Part shown: one piece after another, positions 32,049-44,800 of the stretch | Position numbering within the stretch: the first letter of the stretch is position 1 | Layout: every line of letters begins with the position of its first letter | Translations under genes and position numbers: made by a program | Origin: Neodiprion pinetum | Taxonomy: Eukaryota > Arthropoda > Insecta > Hymenoptera > Diprionidae | Reading direction: 5' to 3' | Length of the DNA stretch: 64,000 nucleotides | Assembly (NCBI RefSeq): GCF_021155775.2 | Contig: NC_060237.1 | Location: 23,086,970 to 23,150,969 of the forward strand | The notes under the pieces: model-generated | What the model was told of the DNA's origin: nothing | What the model saw: the letters and a program-made list of their open reading frames with translations, nothing else | The model's database searches: none

Positions 32049-35000
32049 ACCGGCAACCGGGAACAGGAAGGAATTAACGAAAAACGAACATCCTGCAGCG
32101 CCCCCATGAGTTGTTGTTTCAAGTGACCGCCGGAATTCAACCCCTTTTCCCGCCCTCGCAACGGTGTATAAACCTCTGCGTGGAGTTCATTCAAAGTGAG
32201 TATTACACAAGGTAAACATACCAACCTATACCTTCGTGCCAACCAGCCATGGAAGGTATAAAAGGAAGGTGGGAAAAAAAAGCGGCAAGCAAACACGTAT
32301 AAGCCGGATTTCGTTCACGCATGTTTAGCCACGATTTACCTTCCGCAGCGATCAAAAGAGTTTGGAAATCGATAAAGGTGGCAAGAAATACAACCCCTTG
32401 TAGGTACAACAGATTTATCGCTGACACCCGGTTCCTCGGTTCCCATACACGTACAATATCTACATCCTCCCTCCAGTATAACGTATGTACACAAAAGGTT
32501 GGGTAGACATCCGCCTATGCAGTCTATAGGTATATATATATGTATACGTCAACTCATTATCCCGGCAAAAAAATTGAAAGAAACAGGTGAACGAGGGAGA
32601 GGGAGAGAAAGGGTTGATTGAAAGGGGTGAAAAGATACGTCGTGTTTCCCGTTAACACCGTGCGCCAAGTGTGACGAGTTAATTGCACGATTAAATAAAC
32701 GCGCGAGGTGCAGGGGTGGGAACGGGTCTAATAGGTACACGGGATTGAAATACATGCCGGTGTCTGGTGGCTGATAGAAAGTACAGGCGCCATTCCCAGC
32801 ATCCAGCGATATCTCCCCCCGTCCCTCCCTCCCTTCGGCCCTCCGGTATCACGGTATCCCGGTATCCCGATGCTGCACCCCGGAGGCCCCGAACCCCTCG
32901 GCCGAACCCAGGAGAGTATCGGTGCCAGCTGAAAACTGAAAAGTGTCTTATTGATCTCCGATTTTCCGCGCTTAAGCCCGAATAAGCGAGAAACGGTCCG
33001 GAAAATAGCGGCCCCCTGATTCGTTTTATATTATATATTCGGGATAGTAACACGTGTGGAACCAAAGATAAGCCGGTTCGAGGTTGTGCTGCAGGACCCC
33101 CGAGGTTTTTCGGGTTGACGATCACCACGCTTCTCCGCGTCTTTGTGTGGGTGTAGGACGGGGTGTGTGTCGCGAGGGGTGTCCGGGAATCCCGGGGAAT
33201 ACGCACAGTCACGTATTTTATGAAATATACCGGCATTTCCAGCGCCATTAATGTATTAAACTTGAACATATGTGCGTACAGACGCGTGCGTGTATCCCCA
33301 TGCCACACGTGGGCGCATACGACCGTGCCGCGGTATGACGGGATACCATCGCTTTCAGCGCGGTACGTATGTTCGAAAATCGCATGTGCGATGCACGTTG
33401 CACGCTGCCCGGAGGGACGTCGGGATGAGGAACCGACGACGGGCATATCGCCGTCGACTTATCGAGTGACTGTAGGATTGAATGGAAGTAGTCAAGTACG
33501 ACGCCGCGACGTATCGATTCTCATTCCGTGTACGTCGTATGGATTTTTCACATTTATTGTTACCGGAGAGCGGCTCGGAACCCGACGTTTATTGTTCGAC
33601 GAAACGTTACTTGCGCCCCAAGCTTAGCGACACATGCGTTCGGGGAAAGTTAACGGACGCGTAGACCACCCTAATCGTAAGACAAGGATCGCGTGACGAG
33701 GCTCGACTATCATCGCCGGTGCCGAAAAACTTTTGACCTATATTACAGGTATATCCTACAAAACAGCAACAGCAGCAGCGGCATTGCCGCGGCCTTCGCG
33801 AGCATGGCACGTATAATTGGCAAACTTTACGAAAGCGTATAATTACGATTGTTTTTCGCAATGTATATGCGTGGGTATCAGTAGCTGTTTATATACCTGC
33901 GGAGTTTCAATCGCGCTTTCTCACGCCCCAAAAACCCCCGATTTAAGCCAGTCCCGATTACACGTGTGGAGTACAGTATATAGGTACTCACGTACGTACG
34001 TATGTACGTATTTATGCATGTCGTGTGGGCACCTTCGAGGTATTAGAATTCTTACAGCTAATGCGCGTGTAACGGTATACGGCTCGCAAATGTTATACTT
34101 TACGTACATCATGGCCTGTTGAAGACTCTGGAGTTGTATAAATTAGATCCTCCCACTCCTCGACACACCTGCGTGAGTGAAATAACGAAAATGTTTCAAA
34201 AGTACTCCGTTTAAAGGTCCCGATCGCATTCGCGTCCGGACATTCAATCCAATCAACCGAGAGTAGGCACTGCATTAGCTACGGAACAATAACTCAGAAA
34301 CTCGTAAAATGATTACACGTTTTGCTTAGTCACATCGAATCCATTACCAGATGGATTTACAGCCAGGCAAAGACCGGCTGGTATATACGTATAATACCAT
34401 TATTACACATCTTTGCGAAAACTTTGATCGTTCAGCTATCGGATATATCTATACCCACGTACATAGTGTTACAAAGGATGGAATCACCGGTTTTAGCCCC
34501 CCTTTTCCGATCTAGTAGTCATTATAGATAAAAGACGCTTTGGAGCTTTCACATGTTATCAAATTAATAAGGTTGCTGCCTCGACCCATATTAATGTAAA
34601 ATCATTCTTATTTCCGACTTTAAACTGTGACGCAAACACGCGTTGCCGTTAAAGCGTTCTTCCCAAACTTCTAATTTCCCTGACTGTTAATTCGCTTCGT
34701 AAGCTCGCGAACCTGTTTATTCTACTCCGTAACGCTTGCGATTAGATCGTCACAACATGCGTAGTGTGTAATGTATACAGGTATAATATGATTCTGCAAG
34801 GCGCTGCCGCGTTGATGTGGACTGTCACAGTATTCAACGAGCTGCGGTCAACGAATTAATTGTTGCCGTCGATCTTCCGTATTTACTCTCGACTGTAAAC
34901 CTGTCTACAGATTTACGAAACGCAACGAAGAACGCCGCAGCAACGACGGCTTAACGCAGGTATCGAAAAAAAAAAAAAAATGGATGATCCTGAAAATGGA

Positions 35001-35912
35001 AAATGGGGTATAAGCCGTATATACATAAAAAAGCACTCTACTCCCTGATAGAATCGGAAGTGAATAGATAGTGTACTTCGCAAAACTCTGCACGAACGTG
35101 CGTATACAAGGCGTATACTTACACTGCGAGACAAATGCGGTGTGAACTTACGTCGAGTATTTTTCGATCTTAATCCAACACCGTTTGATGCCAATCTAAC
35201 ACTACCTGTTGTCGACGTAGCGCTATTAAAACCGCCAATATTCTACAATCTACCTTATAAACTCACGTATATATGTATGTGTGGGTAGAATATGGAAGCA
35301 CGCGTTGAGACAGAAGGATTTCGAGACTTTATCACGGTGTCTAGACAGGCGTCGGTATCCGAATTACAGAGTGCCAGCCAGAGTAAGGGAGGAGTTTGCC
35401 CACCTCCTGTGATACAACATCCGTAGGGCTAATAAACGTGAAAAAGGGAGAAGAAAAACAGAATTCTCTTTAATTAAAAACACCGAAGATGAACATGTCT
35501 GCGGGATCTTCTTCGTGTGTGCGTATGCGTGAATTCCAAATTTATTATCGTATGTTAGGTATATATGCAGTGTATTACACCTAAACCGTACATTCATTTA
35601 ATAACATTCTGATAAAAATCCCGCACGTGCGCTTTTTCCAGCATCCGCTCAATGTAAGCGTGCCAACCGATTGTATTCCTACAATATGATCCAGTCGAGG
35701 TAAGTAAAATATTTACACGGGAAGTAATAAAATTTCAAATAAATGAAGAACGAAAAGGAAGAGAAAAGAAAAAAAAAACAAGCACCGTTGAATGAGCAAA
35801 TAACGAAAAAAATTATAGAAACGTAAAGCGTTAACGATGAAAATGAAACATCAAATTTTCGAAAGAACTTTTCAGGCCTGCGCTGTGCGGCCGGGGTTGA
35901 AAACGGCCACGG

Positions 35913-35982
35913 CGTCCCGACGCCTAGGGGTAGCACGACTCCCTTCGTCGGGCTGACACCTCAGTACACGCGTCCCGACGCC
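35913..35982. repeat. GC-rich patch with a 12-bp direct repeat
   Basis: CGTCCCGACGCC occurs at 35913-35924 and again at 35971-35982 within CpG-rich sequence. The patch (about 35880-36050) stands out from the AT-rich surroundings and may be a promoter or 5' UTR, possibly of the downstream DIP-like gene. Confidence 0.5.
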
Positions 35983-36591
35983 CGGGGATGCGTCCGTCGT
36001 CGCAGCATCGCCGCTGAGTCGTCAGGATTCCGGAGCGAGTATCAGTCGTATCGTAAAATATTACGTTATACCTGTATTGGGCCTGTATAAGAAAGAAAGA
36101 AAAAAGAGAAAGAAAAAAAGCGAGACCACCAACATCGACGATCCCATGTCACAAGCCTACCCGACGTAGAGATAGCTATGCTACACCCTTCCTACAAGGT
36201 AAATTAATTGCTGCTCAACCGTCGGTGGATATAGGCAAACCGGTGTACGGGGGGAGGGTCGGAAAGGGGTGACGACAAAGAGGAGGAGGAGGAGGAGGAG
36301 GATCAGGGGGTGAAAGTTTAACGAGCCTCGGATTGTTCCACGATTTTCTCATCTTCACTAAAGTCCAGGTGTAGGTACAAACACACACGCGCGTATCTCT
36401 CTCTCTCTGCTCGAGAAACAAATCCGGGGATCAGGCGCACCGATAATATCGCTTATACGCGTGTGAAATGTGAGCAGCTCGAGTTGTGATTACGAATTAT
36501 GTTATACCTGTACAGCGATACTGGTGTACAATTTCTTTTATTTTTTCCCTTTCTTTTTTCAACCAAATTCAACCGATCAAGTTGACGGACG

Positions 36592-36769
36592 CACTGTTAG
36601 AAATGCGATGTTAAACGTAGCACCGAAAATATTCTATAGAAGTACAAACCATTTTGGTGTTGATTTTAAAACCACTTGGTGTCAATAATCGAACGATTTA
36701 CACCGATGATGTTTTATTTTACACCTATCGGTGCGGACTTTTATTGACACCGTGAATTTTCTGACAGTG
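36592..36769. mobile_element. Short MITE-like element with CACTG ends
   Basis: The ends read CACTGTTAGAAA on the left and, in reverse complement, CACTGTCAGAAA on the right. Between them GGTGTNAAT-like motifs recur in both orientations, and 'GGTGTCAATAA' appears in both. Length is 178 bp. No clear target-site duplication was found, so the copy is old or the edges are slightly off. Confidence 0.5.
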
Positions 36770-37236
36770 AGCGGTTTTGCAGCGAGTGTATGTGTGCGTG
36801 TCGGTGTGCGTGTGTGTGTAATAACAACGCGAGGATAAAAAAGCTTCTCTGTTCGCGGCTTCTTCGCGTTCTTTTTTTTTTCCTCCTCATTACCACTGTA
36901 CGGATTTCTTTCATCCCCGCTTATCGGCCACGCGCGCCTTTGTCTCGAAACTGATTGGTGAAATTACTCACTCGCGGTGACGGAACGACGAAGCGACGTC
37001 GCGACGTAGGTCCTGTACTGACGGAGGCTACGCGCGGGATTATCAACGTGTACTTATCAGATATTACAGACTGCGAAGAAGAACGCGGCGGGATTCGATC
37101 CTTTAATTTCATTGCCGCTGGGACGCGATGCCGGATTTGAAAATAAATACCCGTGTGTATTACACCTTTGCCTTTTTTACCCCTCCAAAAAATCAATATC
37201 GGGTGATTTACGGCGTGTAATAAGTAACTTTTTACT

Positions 37237-37261
37237 CCGAACCGAACCGAACCGAACCGAA
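37237..37261. repeat. (CCGAA)5 pentanucleotide repeat
   Basis: There are five perfect tandem CCGAA units. It is not the insect telomere unit (TTAGG). Confidence 0.95.
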
Positions 37262-38878
37262 CCACCCCGCACCACGTGCAGGGGTTGACTAACACGTACA
37301 CATTGCTGCAGTGCGTATTATAACGTCGGCTCTCGGGGAAAACGAAACCGCGGGAGGGCCGCTGCCGGTGTTAAAGTTTGGCGAAAAATCTCACCGGCTT
37401 GTGGATAATTGATGTCGCTGGGCGGAGGGAAATTAAAAATTTTTTTAATAACCGCCCATCCACCCCCTCCTTCTTACATTGACAGAGCGACGGTGAAGGG
37501 ATGTTGAAAAAAAAATTCAAAATATTATTCAAGCTCTGCACAGCTGCAGTTCGCGTATCCGACGACCGGGCTCTCAAATTTCGATTTCCTCAAGGTGTCG
37601 TCGTCCCCCAGGTTTCGTGAACCTTGCAGGTTTATCAGAGTTTATCTCCGAGGCTCGGGATATAAAACCGCGGGGAGAGACATAAAAAATCTCCGCTGTC
37701 CGCGTCTTGAAAGTTGTAATATTTTTTCGCTCTTTTCTTTCTCGTTGTTTTTTTTTTTTCTTTTTTTCTTTCTTTTTATCCAAGCTTCTCATTTTTACCT
37801 TTTTATATTTATTACTCCTCCCGCGCCGCCTAACAAATCCCGCGTGAACTTTGATCTCGGTGTAAAAAAATTAGGTATCATAAATACGCTGCCGGTTGTG
37901 TAGCTGTGTGCGGGGACGTATTCAATTTTTAACTTACCTGTCTCTATACGTACGTACGTAGATTTATTCCTTTTATCTTGCACGCGAACGAACGTCGGAG
38001 GAACTTTCCCTTTCTAGGAGATATCACGGGCATGCACGTGAACCGTGAAGAATTTGCTTTGACTTCTTCGAGGAATGAAAGTGAGTCCTGACATTTGAAA
38101 CTAGGCGAGACTATGTATACGGTATATATGTATACGTCTTGTCGAAATAATAACAAGAAAAAGACAACAACAACAGCGTGTACATATGTACACATTTTTA
38201 TACCCATTCCACATCCGGCGGCTTTCATCCGTTCTACGACTTCTCTGTGACGTCAAGTTCTACGCGTCTTCTCTCACACATCGCAGGGTCCGACATGCCG
38301 CGCTTTCTCTTTCGTTATTACATGTATACGTTACCGATCCTCGGACTATAATCACAGCGAATGGGCATTGGAGAGCAGGTATTGGAAAACTTTTTACCTC
38401 GCGAGATCGATTTTACGATACAGCTTCAAAGGGAGGAAAATGGTATTTTTTCAAAATTCAACTTCCCTCTTTTCTCTTTTTATTATTCGGCTCTCCGCTC
38501 TCGCCATCATTCGCCCCTCGATATCGTATATGTTTAGCCTTCGGCGGTGTTACGATACTTCTCGTAGTTTATGGTGCAGGATCGGAAGGACTCGATGTTT
38601 TAAGTAAAATATTTCGGAGGGAGTGTAGGTTACAAAGGGTCGGAGAGGTCCGTGTGTATTTTTTCTTTATTACCTTTTTTTTTTAAATCACGTATTTCCG
38701 TCCGACCAAATGGTCCCGTATAACGTATCACCGGTACACGTACACCGCGCACGCAAACATGGGTATGTATATACACACACATATGTATATGGATACACAG
38801 ACGCCCTGCACCGTAACATCAACCCCGTAACGAGTATAATATTATACTCGGTTTAATGGGTCTCGATTTGTTTCCAGA

Positions 38879-41800
38879 ATGGGGGTGGCACGGTTGTTAC
38901 TATGCTGTTTACTGCTCGAGGACCATAACTTGGATTTCGGGCTCGCAGTTTCCAACAACGTCAGGGACCTACACAGCGTTCCATATGCAACGAACGAAGC
39001 TCTCAACGAGAACGGTGAGTCCCTTCCTCCAGGCAGGAAGGAGCTTGCGGGTCAAGACCGTCTCTGTTGCTCGGCTTGTATATTTCATCCTCGTCGCTAC
39101 GCAGAATCAGGATCTATTATACCCACCTATCCATTCTTACATCCGCGTTCCCGGTCGCACGTCGTCGTCCGGTAGAAACTGACAAGCATGGATGTCGTTG
39201 ACGACGAGTCGCCTCGGCTGCCGGACCTTTCCCTGCGAGCTTTCTAAAACTCAAGTCTATCATTATTTCTTAACGATTCCTAATTGCAATCTTGTACCGT
39301 GCCTCGCGTGTAGGCAAACACAGGCTGAATCCCGAGTTGCGGGTGAGTTAAACGTCAGGACTACGCACACCGGGTCTGCGATACGATCGTTAATGTACCG
39401 TCGGGTTCCCTGCTGCGGACATTCGTTCGAATTTGGAGGAGTCGGAGCCCGGGGAGAGCTTGTCATCTGTTATAATTGTTATATTAAAAGGGTATAATAG
39501 GGTTTATTTTGTTATCAAGGCGGCCTTCCGCCTTTCACGGCAGCTCGTATAACGGGCACACCGCCTACTATATTCCATAACGATCTCACTCGCCGACGAT
39601 ACTTATCGTCGTACTTAATCGCTTTTCTCCGACTCCCTGCACAACTGTTTCCGCAAGCTCAAGCGCCGCTCTACAGGTCGATTGCAATCTGCAGAGAGAG
39701 CTTTGGTCGCTCTCGGGGCTCGGAAAGTATTCGAGCAAACCTCGCTAAGCCCGAACAGTTGAGTATCTTCGTCCGAATTTCGAACATCATTATAACAGAT
39801 TTACTCGAAGGGACTGCAAAGGGCTGATTTTCATCCAGTTCTTAACAAACACTCCGACGTTTCGCGACGTAACAATAACGGCGAGGAATTCATTTTACAT
39901 GTTTATGCATTGAACTCTGCATCGTCACGTTCTTATCTCAAGTACACTTCGAGTAAGAAGATTTCTATAATGGGTTAGTTTTATGTGTACCTATGGCGAT
40001 GAGTTTATCGATCTTCCACGTACGTGCATTCGCGGTGTGTACGCGTATCTCGCGATAAAGAGTTGAAACGTCTCGGATAAGAAAAGAAACGTAAAGCGAA
40101 GTAAGTGGACCGAAGGTTGGGGGAGGAGAGCAAAAACGACACCGAAAAGTTCAAGTGGTTTACCAGGAGCTTGAGAAGTTTTTCCTTTGAAGACGAGAGA
40201 TATTAATTAAACTGTCACGGACACGGAACGAACTTTATTTTGCCACTTACAAGTTTACGGCTCTCCGTGTATTTGTCATCTATCCTGCAGTCGTTTTTTC
40301 GAAACCGAGCCGCCCCGCTCTGTATATTAACGGTGAGAATAACCTGGATCTGAAGCTCAGGATCGGATTCAGGATGCCGTACGTGAGTTGAGGAACTCGA
40401 TTGACAAGTAGGGTATGTATAAAAAATAATAATCTCTCTAGTCCGCGCGTTCGCAACCGGTTTGCCCGTCGTTTGTTACGCCTCATATAAATTCGCGCAC
40501 CTAGTCGGTTAAACTTTGTTAAACTGCGGGATGATTATACCTGCAACGAATAGCTTGATTTTTTGCAACACTCGAGACTCTTTTCGGCAATCTTTTCAGA
40601 GTCTCTCGGGGGGGGAGAAGTGTGCGCGACGGTGCCTACATTGTTTTCTTATTCTTCTTATTCTTCTTCTTTTCACGTTATACGAGAGTCTGGGGGAAAA
40701 TATCGTTTACCTAAGATTTCCCGAGATTTGCCAAGGATATCCCTCTAATTACCATTTTCTCATACCTTTCGCCCGAAGTTGGGACATTGTACGCCGGTTT
40801 AGACCATGGACCACTTCCTGCCGCGCATCCTACCGCACCTTTGTTCCTTTCCAGGGTGAAACTTTTGTGTACCTAGTAACTCTTTGCAGCGCGCAATGCC
40901 GTTCCTTTTTTCTTAATTCTTCTTTTATTCCTTAAACTCCGAAATGATCTACGGTTGCATACTTGAATGAATCGCCGGATCGCTTACCGCACGATCTCGT
41001 CCTTGAGGCGTTCTACCTGTATATGTATATATATATGTATCTATAACGACTGCGGGCATAAGCAAAGCTGGGAAAACAAATGTATAATTAAACCATCGCG
41101 AGGAGGAGGGTTTCGAAAGAGAACCGTAAAACCAATGTAGGTACTGGTACGTGTGTACTCTCGCTCTGCGCTGATTACCATTGGCAAATATTTGACTGCT
41201 CCTTGGCGAATTTCGACACGCTGATGCAGAATCTCGGATAAAAGCAAACAATATTTTCCCCTCTTTGATTCGCATTTACCTGCCGATACGGTTTAAATTG
41301 GGTGTATTATTTATGTATGACATATTGTATCCACAAGTGATACGAAATCAAATTTCACTTCTCAGAATTATGTATGTAATACCTTATCACGCGATCTGAA
41401 AAACGGTTTTTATCTTCGTACAACTCCAAGTACGTTGTAATTATACAGCCTGAAATTCCTCACGTTTATAAAAATCTCTAACCGTCAATTTTCCTCCTTC
41501 ATTATCGCTTGTACGGTAAGCGTGTGGGGTGTATTACATTTACCTGTTCTTTATTTACGATATCGTGAGATTATTTATTTATTACACTCAATATGGGAAT
41601 AAAAAAAATTGCGAACTAAAACAGGGGAGAATATTTTAGCATTCGAATATCTCTCGCAGCTTTATAACGTTGGAAAACCATTAGGACATCGATGATATAC
41701 GTAATGTGTAACCTATACATGCGTAATATGTGTGCGTTCGTGCAACGTGAAATATAACAACTACACAACGAAAGCGGATTTTACCCCGCTGATAACGAAT

Positions 41801-44800
41801 ACGGTCTAATTACGAGGTTTCAATATTCAGTCAGCCGATTATTAGCGAGATATAATTCGCCTCCCCCCTTCTTTATACGAAACATTACTATAGACGGTTA
41901 CAGCATCACCTGAGGGGTGAGTCTAAAGTTGGCAGGGATCTAACTTTATAACTTCATATAAAGCCGTTTCAAAGTTCGCATAATGATGGGGTATCGGATA
42001 CTTCCATTACCAACTTATGCCATCCGGACATCCCTTCGTCGTATTCGAGCCTCCCTCGAGCCGAGCATAAAGTATCTGACACATAATAATACACGTCCAA
42101 CCATTGACGAAGAGTCGGGCATGTAGCTGTAGATTACAACTCGAGTTCCGCGCACCGCGTACCTTAATCGTGTTACCTACGTCAACATGCGTGCGGGGAT
42201 TGAATTCCTCCGATTGTTACATTATACGGTTATCGGGGTGTATTACGGACGTCGAAAGTTTTCCCTGGTGCAGGTGTGACGTCGCACATGGTTTAGGGAT
42301 GGTGTACGTATATCGCGTGCGCCACACCTCCTCTCCTGCATGCCCGTACAGCAAGCGCAGCTCCGAAGCTTTCGTCTTCGTTCTCTGTAATATAGGGTCG
42401 CGTCTCGCGTATAGTCGACGATGCTCGGCTGCATTTGAGGTAAGAATTCCCGGGTTGGCATAATATCACAATATCTATGTAAAACAGGGTCCCCTAGACC
42501 CCGCAAACAAACGAAGCGAACATTCGTATGCTAACTGCGCCTATATAGTCCAATCACCGTAACTCGAGGCTTATATGTCCGAACTGGGGGTGTACCTACA
42601 TCGAACGATGGACGGACCCCTGTGCCTCGGAGATGCCGAGGCGAACAAACTTCTTTCCCTAACCCTCGAATAACTTACTAATTTACAAGTTTACAAGTTT
42701 CCGAGTAAGAGAGAGAGAGAGAGAGAAGCAAGAGCGAACCTTCTACAACCCTTCAGTATGTGTACGCAACCCGCCGCAGCTTCAATCTGCAGGGACGATG
42801 CACACGGTTCTCTCAACGTCCGCCTTAACATCCCGGGGTGAACTCAGACGTTTGTTGAATCAAGGACGGATTTCTCGGCTTTGCGCATACACCTTTCAGA
42901 TTCGGCCCATGCAGCTTTAACGAGACTTTAGCTGCTGCTGCTGCTGCTACTGCAAATTGCGCGGAATCTGTAATCTTCGCTTATTTTCTCTCTCTATCTT
43001 CCACTCTGACATTGCTGATATGTTTATATCATGCTTACTTCAACTCTGCTACAACTAATGTTATTTCTCTTGATATTATTTTAGTTTTGTTTTTTTTAGT
43101 TTATTTTACTTTTGTACCCGTTTCATTAGCGTCTAGTTTTATTAACGTCTCATTACGCTTAGGGGGACCTGTCCCTAGGTGAATAAAGTCCATCTATCAA
43201 TCTCTCACGTCCTACATGATAACTCTCCTCCGTACATCTCGGAACTCTGCGTCAGATCAGTACCTATACCTTCCAGACATCCCTCTCGTCGTACAACTTC
43301 AACTGCCCATGAGTTTCACACTTCTAGCCGTCGTACATCTACCTATCGTGACTCGTTTCTGTAATCAGCCGTATACTTTTGGCACTCCCGTCCAATTGAA
43401 ATTCGCTTATCACCTACTCTCAACACACTGGAAAATCGACTGCACAACTATCAAATTTGCCATAGGGATAACCTGCTTAGAGAGACTTAATTTGATCGTA
43501 ATTGATCGTGTTCCTACACTTAGTATCGCCGGGCAACGTTACCAAGTAATCCTTATAGCATTCCTTGGCTTTAGTTTAATTTTTATTCTGTTTTACTTTA
43601 TTTTATCTCTTCTTTTGTTCTTCATTAATTTTATGTTACTAGGGGCTTCGCCCCTGCGCGCTTCGCGCGCCAACCCCATCTCGGCGCTACGCGCCTCGGG
43701 CACTCGGCGCTGCGCGCCTCGTTGTTCGGCGCTTCGCGCCTCACTATTTCCTTACGCATTGTCTAGTAGACAGGCGAATTCCTTCATGTTGATTTAATGA
43801 CAGGTCCTGCACTTGCTGTCCACTTCAATTCCTTCTGTGCTTACTTTTCTTTTTTTCATCAATCTAAGCTTCCATTCGTTGGTTGAAAATTGGTGTTCCT
43901 TCTCTATTGATATCTGTCTATCTCCTTGACTTGCTGAATTATTTTTGCTACCGCTCTGCCCGTTATTCTCCAAAATCACCTTCTTTATATTTTTTTTTTC
44001 TCTATATTTGCGTTGATGTTCATTCCGCAAAATATCTCTTTCTCTTGTGGTCAACATCGATCCTGGTCGTCCTCTTTCCTGGTTATACGAATATTTGGTG
44101 GATATTATTCTATGGCTTATTTGGTTCTTCGCACTTAAAATTTTATTTTCCTCTTTCTTTTGTGATACTTCCGACCATCCACCATCTTCATCGCCTTGTC
44201 TGCTGCTTGAAACTCCTCCTTTCTCCATTGTCATCGTAAATCCTGGCTGTCCTTTTGACTGTTTGGTGATATATTTAGATTTACTATTATTTGATTGTTA
44301 CTTTTCATACTTATTACTCACTATCTGAATTTTATTTTGGTTCTGCAAGACATCAAAGTGTCCACTCTCTCCGTCACCGGTGAAGAGTAGCGAGAATTGT
44401 GTTCCATTTTGTGATCCGATCCGGTGTGGATGAATTTGTTCTTCGCGATACTCGATTTAACATATCTTAAAAATTTCCGCAGCTGCATATATTGCATTTT
44501 TATTCATATGTGATTTGTAATCACCAGGTCACCTAATCACAGCACCGTTTGACTCATTACCTGTAATAAAACCCGCAAATGTAGACCAATTATCCATTAT
44601 ATTTGAAACGATACTCAGTCTCACCTCTGCGTGTCGATCTTGAGTGCCGTATACACAATACGCCAACGCGCGAAAAAGACAATTCCTGTCGGGAATCATC
44701 GTTATAATTTTCGTTTGCATGTTCATTTTTTGCACGTCAGAAACAGATACCTATAAAGATATTTGTCAAAGACTGTCATAAACAGCCGATGACAGCTGTC

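Larger units (their letters stand above)
24169..38877. other. Long gene-poor interval upstream of the DIP-like gene
   Basis: About 14.7 kb contains no exon I can defend. It has a possible poly(A) signal for the CSP gene (AATAAA near 24543), a poly-T run near 24357, a GA tract, CA/TA compound repeats, a small MITE-like element at 36592-36769 and a GC-rich patch at 35880-36050. The 5' UTR exon and promoter of the DIP-like gene probably lie here, because its first coding exon begins with a splice acceptor. Long arginine-rich frames at 32691-33446 look like a by-product of local GC content. Confidence 0.5.

Noticed and set aside
32691..33446. Longest single frame in the window (251 codons, minus), with a 154-codon frame opposite
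   Set aside because: Arg/Pro/Ser-rich composition from a GC-richer patch, overlapping open frames on both strands, no domain, no splice or promoter support.
37237..37261. CCGAA repeat as an interstitial telomere
   Set aside because: The unit does not match TTAGG or its variants and only five copies are present.
43216..43797. 193-codon plus frame across the hairpin array
   Set aside because: It is produced by the GC hairpins and by the strand opposite the T-rich region; the repeated ALRAS pieces are just the hairpins translated.
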